Assembly: GCF_015354575.1 (NCBI RefSeq)
Contig: NZ_JACAFQ010000022.1
Coordinates: 1 to 64,000, forward strand
Source: Pseudomonas sp. UFMG81
Lineage (GTDB): Bacteria; Pseudomonadota; Gammaproteobacteria; Pseudomonadales; Pseudomonadaceae
DNA: 64,000 nucleotides
Reading direction: 5' to 3'
Below are positions 37,601 to 44,723 of the stretch, one piece after another (within the stretch, counting starts at the first letter, position 1; the number at the start of each line of letters is the position of its first letter). The position numbers and the translations under genes were made by a program. The notes beneath the pieces are model-generated. The model ran no database searches. It was not told the DNA's origin and worked only from the letters and a program-made list of their open reading frames with translations.

Positions 37601-38596
37601 GCTGAGGGTCGCTGCTTCGCCGATCCGCAGGAGCGTGAACAGTTCACTGCGAAGGTTGCCGCTGATGCTGTGGACATTGAAGATTTCTTCACAGGCGCCT
37701 TCCGAAACAAGATCCTGAAGGCCGCTCGGGAAGGTGATCGAGATGCCATGATGTTCAACGAAATGCTCAGGTTGCCGGAGAGCATCACGGCACCAGAGAA
37801 GTACCTACGCAAGCTGCAGTCCTCTCCACTGGTGAAAGCGTCCCCTTACTATCAGGACGTCATTAACACCTTCTACTTGCCAAAGGCGATAACGGAGCGC
37901 GTCACCGTCTGCACGACCTCCGAAAGCCCTCATCACCTGAGCGACCTGCTGCATGGTCACGCGGTCTATCAGCCAGGCAAATGGCTTGTCCCAGATTACG
38001 TTCGCAACGACGGAGACGACCGAGATTCGGGGACGGGGATCATCAATCTGGCCTGCAACATGGCGACTGAGGGCATTGATGTTCATCTCCCGAATCCCGC
38101 GCTCATTCCCTTGCTTAAGGGCAATGTCGGCGAGTTCATCTTCGCCAGAGTGCTGTCGACGCTCGGGATTACACCCCTAGCTCTCGATGAACTTATCGAG
38201 CTCTTGGGCCCGACGGTATACGAAAGCTACGACATGTTTGTAAGGGCCCAAGATACGATCATCTGCATCGATGTGAAGCGTTGGTCGGCCGGTCTGGACA
38301 GTGAGGAGCTTTCTTTGAAAACACTTAGCCTAGCGGAAACGAAGCGCTCGAACATGCAGGTGCTGTGTGACCGGTTGAAGCTCGTCCCTCGCTTTCTTTA
38401 CGTCAACACACAACCGGACGACAACGCCCTCAACGCTGAGCGAGAGAGTACTCGCGGTGAGTCGATCCATTTCCTCAACGCCTTCAAAGTCATCACCCGG
38501 TATGTGCCGCTGCATGCAGCAGGAAGCACCCACAGGGTGGATGACCGCCTATTGATTAACCCTACATTGGTAAAGCTGCTAAGGAACGCGCAATGA
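34688..38596 (+). CDS. SF2 helicase with C-terminal PD-(D/E)XK nuclease domain
   Basis: About 1302 residues from the ATG at 34688, chosen because GAGG lies eight bases upstream; an ATG at 34637 would add 17 residues without a ribosome site. Helicase motifs: variant Walker A GTGFGKSY at residues 40-47, FFITPHKAQID (Ia), VIDEEHDSY near 332, a LILVNTPF segment near 838, and motif VI QAVGRVERR at 912. The last 160 residues show a restriction-endonuclease-like core: E1149 in GNVGEF, D1182 in YESYDMFV and D1195-V-K1197 in ICIDVKRW. It thus couples DNA translocation to cutting. It is operonic with a 692-residue partner and matches no defence system I can name. Confidence 0.75.
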   Translation: MDGRISAALSHEINSHRACLAPFFDGNAKPNPSVSFANDGTGFGKSYNVFDQFVEHSAVRNESGGHRNLFFITPHKAQIDVSQVTQAKATERGVSILSFLAERDLSDLNFVGWVSKVRNEDLYLGWITALNSDYYRDPVSELSSAISGLKATEAEHTRYLKYEDPDHLRDLELRRRIDVSKNRLLFALQGLAKAVIREKVGSQFVTTEDRFKDAQTHRERTKIEVIDHVLPFERAKVGPTIFIATTARFLKRAFIVYIDRKREPNIKKLSFDVILGAKRSPTNAEEEAIAPIGAACSLSHEEQIGYLKDDFFISDEANFFKIHGITFNLVIDEEHDSYDRIFEESKKKLVNERVKPPHVIAGLHRLMEVISDAYGPDDDEPIAYDETMELMQDLRRHYEQDCEGSVPLSAILMMCSGNVGHITIDNRDVEQILAISRNIFSLTPRRFYNEEALKRIRMRSVCGKSEIRLYFDDGGDSQDPTLHDFLQVMLCALYACSKVPQQSQLRQLLELGHEASQNAPLLEFIKTSRQHRSYVASVFDRAKASEIFVDAFFTFFAPKIVFSLIKVEEIPFGGETVKNRVFVDFHLDLILELPEVKLLRILHATQNSAMCLSATTGFRNSYSGNFSRRMLARYGEAQPENLDIRVVERSEADVGAMSDLRAARAKARTMEVRPFRKTSADNISGLRSDPTFKGAFSFWSTSLLPPGFRDNKYRMSAYRRQIEAMLMAAWDGKHTFVLSLNNRFADLFKKLFAQGVEGRIKGLSRYYQDKIFELKPFEGKTKIRVILFSAQLAREVNIDEYLKVDVDTRICLISSYGSAGTGLNLFVERAEDGFHHDFDRLILVNTPFYSAVKEKDTGLNTVKNHILLLKHIASGENEGVQLSQFDSNLMQPKNRRILNDEHDLAVLKAIIQAVGRVERRDTHLHTEIFLPSDVIDDLVVRYSRLRREGNDLLINGLSLLNHRLMQFCLEQAEGRCFADPQEREQFTAKVAADAVDIEDFFTGAFRNKILKAAREGDRDAMMFNEMLRLPESITAPEKYLRKLQSSPLVKASPYYQDVINTFYLPKAITERVTVCTTSESPHHLSDLLHGHAVYQPGKWLVPDYVRNDGDDRDSGTGIINLACNMATEGIDVHLPNPALIPLLKGNVGEFIFARVLSTLGITPLALDELIELLGPTVYESYDMFVRAQDTIICIDVKRWSAGLDSEELSLKTLSLAETKRSNMQVLCDRLKLVPRFLYVNTQPDDNALNAERESTRGESIHFLNAFKVITRYVPLHAAGSTHRVDDRLLINPTLVKLLRNAQ

Positions 38597-40671
38597 CTCC
38601 AATCAATCTTCTCGAAGCTGGCGCTGCCGCCAGGGCACGTACCAACATGCTGAAACTGCCCGGTGAGCTCAGTGACATCATTGATCGCTTGTCAGTCCTT
38701 GAAGATGGACACGGGCACATCCAGGCAGCAGTGGTTGAGGTGACTAGGCAAATCGGTGAGGGGCCTGAGGTGTATTACCCGCGGGTCGATGCGACCATCA
38801 AGGACTTCATCCGCAAAACGCTGGGTGTTCCTCCGTCGACTCAGGTGCATTACAGCAAATTTAGTGGCAGGAAGGGGATCTTTGGCTTACTCTATCTGAG
38901 TACCTATGCGCCTGCACCTGGCCACGTGCGCCAAGTAATATCCGAACACTCACTCAATTCCAGTTATGTCATTCAGGCATTGGTGGATCTGAAGCTGAAG
39001 CTTTCGTACCTCTCTGACGTGCACAAGCATTACGAGATCGCTCCGGTCGAATACAACGCGAATCTGTACCTTGGCCTGGTGTTCAGTCGTACGGCAAAAA
39101 ATGGCAATGACGTCTTCGAAGCCTTGGAATACGACCTGTTTTTCTCCAAAGAACAGGAGCTTGTGGTCAACCTTAAGCGGGCAGTGATGGAGTGTGCTGC
39201 GTCTGCGGACGCTGTTAGCCGGCCAGTCACTGATTCCGGGATGTTGATGTTCGACTGGAGTGGCAAACGATACCAGCGTGTACGCCCTCTCAACGCGACC
39301 ACGAATACAGATCGCAACTACATGGCGTTTGCCACGAACAATCCTGAGGCGAAGGCGCTTGACCTCTATCACAACAGCATCAATTACCATCAAACGGACT
39401 GCCTGAATCGCATTGAGAGGCTTCTCAGCCGTGCCGGTATAGAGTTCAGTCCTCTCGTGTATGAAGCCACCCATCAGGTCAGGGCGTTCCTAGAGGGGCT
39501 GCCCAGCATGTCAAATCCACTTTGGTTGCTCGACACTGCCAACGCGGACAATGAAGCCTGGCAAAGCACTATCGCAACGCTGGCTGATAAGTTCGGTGCA
39601 TCTAAGGTGCTAAGCGGCGAAGGGCTGCCGCTTCCGACTGAGCTGGAGGCCGGGTACACCAACTATCTAGTCGTCAGCACAAAGGTCAAGACAGCCGGTA
39701 AGAGCAAGAACGGCTCCAGCATTTCGAAAACCGAGGGGGAGCAAACGGAGGCGTACAATAGCTTCTGGCAAGCACTCAGCGAGAGCCAACGCCGTCCTGA
39801 TGCGCAGTTCGATTACTACACGTCGGTGAAGCTGCATCGCTTCACGGCATCCGTCGATACCATCAGCCAAGGTTTCGACGTCGACCTCAAAAAAAAGCCT
39901 TCTGCATCGGCTATCGAGAAATGCTTGCAGGAGTTGGCACTAAAAGAGTCGATTTTCCGAGACAAGAGCGTGACTATCAGCGGCGCAACATTGCCTGATC
40001 ATGTGCTGCAACTGGTGAGCTGCCGAAAGGACTGGAACGAGCACGTCTACATCCAAGTGCTCGATGTGACTGTAAGCGGTGAGACCATCAAGATTGAACG
40101 CTCGCGCCGGTTTGATGAGACCTGCAAGGGGGAGTTCAATTATGAATACAAGCAGCTGGGCGCCGTTTTTGGAAAGGAAGGAACCAAGGCTTTCGACGTC
40201 CTTTGGAACAAGGCGTTTTTAATTCGGGACATGCGTTCGAATACCTGGCTGAACGCCTACAACAGCATCCGCGTGCCTTCAATCATCGGTAACATGCTAT
40301 TCGACAACCAGGAGCGCCACGACGAGGGTGCTTCACCGTCTCGCCAGGTTCGCGCCGAGGTGGCTTCACTGCCTTACTACCTCACACCCACCAAACAGAA
40401 GCAGCGTCACAGCGTCTTCATCCAGGACAACGGTTTTGAAGGGGCGCTGTATTTTGTGGCGTCGAACAAAGCCGCAAACGGAACCATCGCAAAGCAAAGT
40501 TTGATGTACAACGTTGTAATCACCGACGAGGCAGGTACGCGCATGCCTGTGCTGAGCCACCCACTGGGTGAGTTGTTCTTCTCAAGCTTCACCTATGACA
40601 TCGTTAGGCTTCGCGAGGCGGCCAAGAGCTCAATTTTCCAGAAAATTGTCGAGGTTTGCCTGCATAACTAA
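38593..40671 (+). CDS. Partner protein of the helicase-nuclease, unknown family
   Basis: 692 residues, with no recognised domain, signal peptide or membrane segment. The start overlaps the helicase-nuclease stop (ATGA), with AAGGAA six bases upstream, so the two are translationally coupled and probably act in one complex. The sequence looks globular throughout. Its second half has alternating beta-type segments (FEGALYFVASNK, LMYNVVITDEAG) that would suit a nucleic-acid or protein-binding fold. Possibilities include a target-recognition or DNA-end-binding subunit, by analogy with other two-gene helicase defence systems. I could not see an Argonaute-type catalytic tetrad or any other motif strong enough to name a family. 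Confidence 0.7.
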   Translation: MTPINLLEAGAAARARTNMLKLPGELSDIIDRLSVLEDGHGHIQAAVVEVTRQIGEGPEVYYPRVDATIKDFIRKTLGVPPSTQVHYSKFSGRKGIFGLLYLSTYAPAPGHVRQVISEHSLNSSYVIQALVDLKLKLSYLSDVHKHYEIAPVEYNANLYLGLVFSRTAKNGNDVFEALEYDLFFSKEQELVVNLKRAVMECAASADAVSRPVTDSGMLMFDWSGKRYQRVRPLNATTNTDRNYMAFATNNPEAKALDLYHNSINYHQTDCLNRIERLLSRAGIEFSPLVYEATHQVRAFLEGLPSMSNPLWLLDTANADNEAWQSTIATLADKFGASKVLSGEGLPLPTELEAGYTNYLVVSTKVKTAGKSKNGSSISKTEGEQTEAYNSFWQALSESQRRPDAQFDYYTSVKLHRFTASVDTISQGFDVDLKKKPSASAIEKCLQELALKESIFRDKSVTISGATLPDHVLQLVSCRKDWNEHVYIQVLDVTVSGETIKIERSRRFDETCKGEFNYEYKQLGAVFGKEGTKAFDVLWNKAFLIRDMRSNTWLNAYNSIRVPSIIGNMLFDNQERHDEGASPSRQVRAEVASLPYYLTPTKQKQRHSVFIQDNGFEGALYFVASNKAANGTIAKQSLMYNVVITDEAGTRMPVLSHPLGELFFSSFTYDIVRLREAAKSSIFQKIVEVCLHN

Positions 40672-40674
40672 CCC

Positions 40675-40884
40675 AGCACTCGACTGACCGCTATTGTTCG
40701 AGAGGTTCTCCACCTTGATTTCGGCCCGGCCGACTTGACTGGCCCAGATGCAGCGCAACAGCGAGGATTACCCGACTACCTGGCTTCGCAGGCGGTGGGA
40801 GAGCCCGTCGAGAAAGCCAATGCAGCAGTATGCATCACAAGCTATGCTGAATTGTTCGTGGACGGTGGTCAGGCAAAGATCTGA
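40675..40884 (+). pseudogene. Protein-like fragment after the operon
   Basis: Open frame of about 69 codons immediately after the partner-gene stop, ending at 40884, with no ATG or GTG start supported by a ribosome site. The translation (LTAIVREVLHLDFGPADL, then PVEKANAAVCITSYAELFVDGG) is protein-like. It could be a decayed third gene or a C-terminal remnant. Confidence 0.3.
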
Positions 40885-40900
40885 CACTGGTGATCTGCGA

Positions 40901-40928
40901 GAGGAAGGGGGAACGCCCCCTTCCTTGT
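40901..40928. terminator. Bidirectional terminator-like hairpin
   Basis: GGAAGGGGG pairs exactly with CCCCCTTCC across a four-base loop and is followed by TTGTTG. It lies between the rightward helicase operon and a leftward gene. Confidence 0.65.
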
Positions 40929-40945
40929 TGTGCTCAAGCGCGAGC

Positions 40946-41530
40946 TCAGCGCATCCGTCCGCGACGTAGCATGTCGGCTTTGACCTTTTCGTCTATCAGC
41001 TCGTAGGGCGGGTTTTCTGCCACGAGGTGTTTCTGATCAAACATGTCCGGAAAGTATTCTTTGGCCAAGTCCACTGGTACGGCTGCAAACGAGTGCCAAG
41101 CTTTAAGCCATGCAATCAGTTCCTGGCCATCGTTGAGAAGGTAGAGCGGTTGTAGATCACGCGCGCGAAAAGCTTCAATCCGAGACTTACCGAATCCCGC
41201 TCTCGCTTCACGGACTTCATCGCCTTGTTCATCCCATCCGATCCAGTAGGAATCGAAACCTACATCTCCATCGCCGTGGACGACCATCCGGACATGGCTA
41301 GCCTCCGGATGTGGAAGCCGAGCAGCACAGATTTTTCGCATGAGCGCGTCGTGGATGTGAACGGCTCTATCTGCTGGCGCTTTCTTGAGATTAGTTTTGA
41401 GATGATGGTAATGAGCGAAGCCGAGGATCTTCGCCTTATAGTCAAGGTATTGGGTGTGAGTGAGGTTTTCAGGGGGATCGGCGACCTCCATTGACTTGAA
41501 GGCAACCAGGACAGATTTGGTACAAAACAT
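40946..41530 (-). CDS. Hypothetical protein, 194 residues
   Basis: Soluble protein of unknown family without signal peptide or membrane segment. Residues 1-60 (about 30% charged) include the HTQYLDYKAKILGFAHYHHL segment. A central part contains GDGDVGFDSYWIGWDE. The frame has normal codon use and ends at a strong hairpin, so it is probably expressed. Nothing in the motifs or the neighbours (helicase operon on one side, membrane protein on the other) tells its function. Confidence 0.6.
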   Translation of the reverse strand: MFCTKSVLVAFKSMEVADPPENLTHTQYLDYKAKILGFAHYHHLKTNLKKAPADRAVHIHDALMRKICAARLPHPEASHVRMVVHGDGDVGFDSYWIGWDEQGDEVREARAGFGKSRIEAFRARDLQPLYLLNDGQELIAWLKAWHSFAAVPVDLAKEYFPDMFDQKHLVAENPPYELIDEKVKADMLRRGRMR

Positions 41531-41924
41531 GATGGCATGACTCCACTGTCACGGCCACAAAAGCGCATTTGCACTTCGCTGAACATGCTGCTTGCTGAGC
41601 AGGCCACAGGGAGTTGTGTGGTTAGCAACGAGCCGAGATTTCCCACGCAGCAGGGCGGCTCACGGCAACCTTGCCCATAAAACTACCAAAGCGTGAGCAT
41701 GCTTCGCAAGGTTCGCTAGCGGTGAAGCCCCCCCAGCCACGACAAACGCTCAATCTGAATCGAGACTTGCTATTGACTAGCTCTATTTAGGCTTGTGTGA
41801 TGTCACCGAGCCAAGCCATAACCGCCAGAATTTCGGGGGCCCATTTCGGTTAGGCGAACGAGTCCTACACCATTACGATGGGTGTAGTGCGAGCATGGGG
41901 CTCGCCAGAATGTTAGGAAAACAC
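41531..41924. other. Intergenic stretch without a recognised gene
   Basis: Divergent region upstream of the membrane-protein gene. A TTG-started extension of that gene (from 41793) is possible but has no ribosome site. Nothing else was seen. Confidence 0.35.
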
Positions 41925-42344
41925 ATGTTCGGCTCATCATACGATCCTCGATTTCCCATCCCAGAGATGGGAACTGCCAACAAGTACATCAATCGGCTCG
42001 GCTGGCTGGGTAGCAAGCTGTTGGCGCTTTGCTGGGCATTGTCGACAATCAACGTGAGCATGTCTGTGCTCGTTGGCATCGGAGTAACCGCTGCGCTGTA
42101 CCTTGCCTACATCGGTACGGACTATCGCCGGGCCTTCCCGCGCATCATGGCTTCGCATACGAAAGCGAGCCTGCTTAGACTGTTCGTCAAAGCCTGGCCG
42201 GCATTTGTAGCTATCGTGATCATCTCCGGGCTCCTCGTACAAGCATTCACCTGGCAGCAGTTGGGCGAATTCAAGGCCGCACTCCTATGCCTGGCTGCGA
42301 TCCCGTTCGCTTCCTCAATACTTAAGACATTGCTTGGCGACTGA
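41925..42344 (+). CDS. Small predicted inner-membrane protein
   Basis: 139 residues from the ATG at 41925, which has AGGAAA six bases upstream. Three to four hydrophobic segments: a doublet about residues 30-62 (LLALCWALSTI, VLVGIGVTAALYLAYIG), one at 93-112 (FVAIVIISGLLV) and one near the C-terminus (AALLCLAAIPFA). No family recognised. It could be an effector-type or simply an accessory membrane protein; context gives no decision. Confidence 0.55.
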   Translation: MFGSSYDPRFPIPEMGTANKYINRLGWLGSKLLALCWALSTINVSMSVLVGIGVTAALYLAYIGTDYRRAFPRIMASHTKASLLRLFVKAWPAFVAIVIISGLLVQAFTWQQLGEFKAALLCLAAIPFASSILKTLLGD

Positions 42345-42379
42345 TTCTTACAGGCAGCGATCGCATAGTTTGTGGGTGG

Positions 42380-42852
42380 GTGTGGGACATTCTGGAAAAC
42401 CGGCTAACGGCCGATGAGCGTTTTTCACGATCATTCGGGCTGCCGGCGCAGAGGTGCATGGCCGGCATTCCGATCGAAGAGCCATTCTCCTCATTCACCC
42501 AGATGACCGTGATCGTGTCTCCGCCGACATCCAGGAAGCGATGAATCGTGGTGGAGCATACCGGTGTGAGTACAGGGTACGGCAAGAAGATGGTGGCTAT
42601 CGGTGGATCGAGGCAAATGACCGCGCCGAGCTCAACTCAGAAGGCCAAGCTGTACGCTTCCCTGGGATTCTCATGGACATGGAGTCACGCCGCTCTGCCG
42701 AGACGGAGCGTGACAGGATGCCAGCCTTACTCCAGACTTTTACTGCTGCGGTGCCTGGAGTCGTCTATGCCAAAGACTTGGAAGGCCGGCTCCTCGTTGC
42801 GAACCATGAAGCTACCCAACTCATCGGCAAAGCATTGCTCAGGGGCGACTAG
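42380..42852 (+). pseudogene. Frameshifted fragment of a PAS-domain sensor kinase
   Basis: Two frames together spell a PAS fold: VWDILENRLTADERFSRSFG in one frame (from 42380), then IHPDDRDRVSADIQEAM and CEYRVRQEDGGYRWIEAN in the next. The shift lies between about 42470 and 42495. A second PAS begins (VPGVVYAKDLEGRLLVANHE) and stops at TAG 42850. The remainder of the kinase is absent. This is a remnant of a multi-PAS hybrid histidine kinase or cyclase. Confidence 0.65.
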
Positions 42853-42939
42853 AGAGGGCCTATTGCCAGGCAAAAGGTTGACCTCACTTTTCCGCCTCCA
42901 AGCACGTATAGCTTGAATATGAACCCGGCGTGGGAGCTC

Positions 42940-43686
42940 TCAAGCTTTTGCGAGACGATTGAATACCTCTTGGTAGATTTCACCGTCAGCCAGAGCGAAG
43001 AGCAGCATCTCTACCTCATGAATATGCTTTTCATCGCCCCACAGATCCTTGCTCACCTTGCGCACGATGGATAGGTATCGAAGGTAGGCATCCTGCTCTG
43101 GCACAAAATGCTTTTTCCTCATACTTTTCGGGTCACTGCTTTCGCCTTGAAGTAACCGTTCACCCAACAACAATGTGGTGACATCCAGCATCTTCAGCCG
43201 CGTATTACGACCTTCAGGCATCGGAAAAATAGGGTGCGCAGCACCGGTAAGGTAATTGATGGCATTCAGAGAGTACGCCACGCGTGCATCATAGATGCAT
43301 GCCCAATCTGGGCAGACGATAGACGCCCACTTCGACCAGCTGCTGATGAGTTTGAAGGAAGGCTTGAGCCCCGCCGGCACTGCTGGGGAACCCTTGTGAG
43401 GGGAGAAGAGCTCAAGCGTCTCGCGGACTTTTGAGAAACGCGTGATACCACCCCATACCTTGATGAAATAGGTGGCTACTCTGCCATGCTCAGCCTCACA
43501 ACGGGTTGAGAGAACAAGATCTCGAAGACCTGCTTTCAGCTCAAGAGTGCGATCGAATGAGGTTTTACCTGTAAAAGCGATACCAAACTCTGCGGTCACG
43601 AAGTGATCATCGAATGCCCAATCGTAAAGAGACGGCAGATCATCTTTTTTCTCCCGCAAGAATTCTGCTACAGCTTTTTCCATCAT
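42940..43686 (-). CDS. Hypothetical protein, ~248 residues
   Basis: Soluble protein beginning at 43686 (MMEKAVAEFLREKKDD); a frame extending to 43728 has no ribosome site. Notable segments are YFIKVWGGITRF near residue 90 and SSWSKWASIVCPDWACIYDARVAYSLNAI near 130-158, described here by its key residues W, D, YDARVA and SLN. Similar unnamed proteins carry the YDARVA-SLN motif, but no function is known to me. It lies between the PAS remnant and the XRE regulator. Confidence 0.6.
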   Translation of the reverse strand: MMEKAVAEFLREKKDDLPSLYDWAFDDHFVTAEFGIAFTGKTSFDRTLELKAGLRDLVLSTRCEAEHGRVATYFIKVWGGITRFSKVRETLELFSPHKGSPAVPAGLKPSFKLISSWSKWASIVCPDWACIYDARVAYSLNAINYLTGAAHPIFPMPEGRNTRLKMLDVTTLLLGERLLQGESSDPKSMRKKHFVPEQDAYLRYLSIVRKVSKDLWGDEKHIHEVEMLLFALADGEIYQEVFNRLAKA

Positions 43687-43771
43687 CTGCCCGCCGTAAA
43701 AATGACGCAGATGATAGCAAAAGCACATCTCCGTATGGGCCCCGGACTATCGTTCGTCTAGCGTGAGCTTG

Positions 43772-44182
43772 TTAGTTCGTGAAAGCTAGCTCGGTCTGCA
43801 TTGAGCGTTGTTCTCCGGGTTTAACTGCACGAGGCGGGCGACGACCAGCTAATTGAATGGTGCTTGAATCGTTCAGCTGGATGCTCACGCCAGGCAAGCC
43901 ACCATCGTGCTGAAGCTCATCAAGCTCGGCTCGCATTTTTGACATCAAGTCCAATGCAGACCTTCCAGTATCCTCGCTCAGTGTCAGCGTGAGGAGCGTC
44001 AACGGGCTCAGTTCGAGTCGGTTACTGATTTGTTCAAGCTTGTCCAGAGTGATGCTTGATTTCCCTAATTCAAGCTTTGATAGGTAGGTGCGGCTAGTCG
44101 TGTCAGCAAATTCTCGCTGTGTGATATTACGCTTGCTGCGCAGTGCACGAAGCACGTTGGCGAAGGAGGCTTTGAGCGTCAT
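43772..44182 (-). CDS. XRE-family HTH regulator (copy 2)
   Basis: 136 residues from the ATG at 44182 (MTLKASFANVLRAL). A longer frame to 44347 would overlap the divergent gene and reads as non-protein. The HTH is about residues 8-62 (ITQREFADTTSRTYLSKLELG...TLDKLEQ) followed by LELSPLTLLTLTLS, nearly the same as copy 1 at 13610-13969. The tail differs (PPRAVKPGEQRS). It is divergent from a 69-residue gene and the STAND-like giant, so it may repress that unit. Confidence 0.85.
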   Translation of the reverse strand: MTLKASFANVLRALRSKRNITQREFADTTSRTYLSKLELGKSSITLDKLEQISNRLELSPLTLLTLTLSEDTGRSALDLMSKMRAELDELQHDGGLPGVSIQLNDSSTIQLAGRRPPRAVKPGEQRSMQTELAFTN

Positions 44183-44326
44183 GCTTCGTTCTCTGCGCTT
44201 TTGGCCATTTTGATAGGGGGCTACGTATCCTGCTTCTAGACTATCATGGCTGGAAAGGAGCACTCGTATGTAGAGGTAACTCCGCACCGCTAATTCGCAG
44301 CACAGAAGCAATGTGAGGTTGAGCAT

Positions 44327-44536
44327 ATGCAGCGAAAAAAACGGCAACCAGTCCTGCCCGATGATCCTTTGTATCAGCAGGCCTTAGAGGCCATGAAACG
44401 TTACGATCAAGCCAAAGTGGATGGGAGGCCTGACGCTGAGGTGGAGTGCCTCCGTCTGGAGGCCGAATACGCATTTCAGTCAGTCACCGACTACCAACTT
44501 GAAGCACTCGGTGGTCGGTCTCCGACACACCATTAG
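44327..44536 (+). CDS. Small hypothetical protein, 69 residues
   Basis: Starts at an ATG with TGAGG eight bases upstream. The protein is charged and helical: DPLYQQALEAMKRYDQAKVDG, described by its QALEAMKRYD core, then ECLRLEAEYAFQSVTDYQL. Small proteins of this look often sit divergent to XRE regulators in Pseudomonas islands. It may be the first gene of a transcription unit that includes the STAND-like gene 190 bases downstream. No function is known. Confidence 0.6.
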   Translation: MQRKKRQPVLPDDPLYQQALEAMKRYDQAKVDGRPDAEVECLRLEAEYAFQSVTDYQLEALGGRSPTHH

Positions 44537-44723
44537 CGTATGCTGCGGAACCAAGGAAAGCGCGTACCCCCTATCGCAGGTGTAGTTGAGTCGACCAAGC
44601 TGGCGCTCACGGAACTTGGTCGCACAACTGCGGAGGGCACCGATGCTGGCACCAATTCAGGTAGGATGGCAGAGCCTCTGCAGCCCAGCTCGGGACTGCA
44701 TCTGACCTGCTTGAGATACACCT

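Noticed and set aside
38593..40671. Argonaute/PIWI assignment for the 692-residue partner
   Set aside because: A helicase plus nuclease neighbour recalls pPIWI-RE loci, but no RNase H-type catalytic Asp pattern or PIWI core could be recognised.
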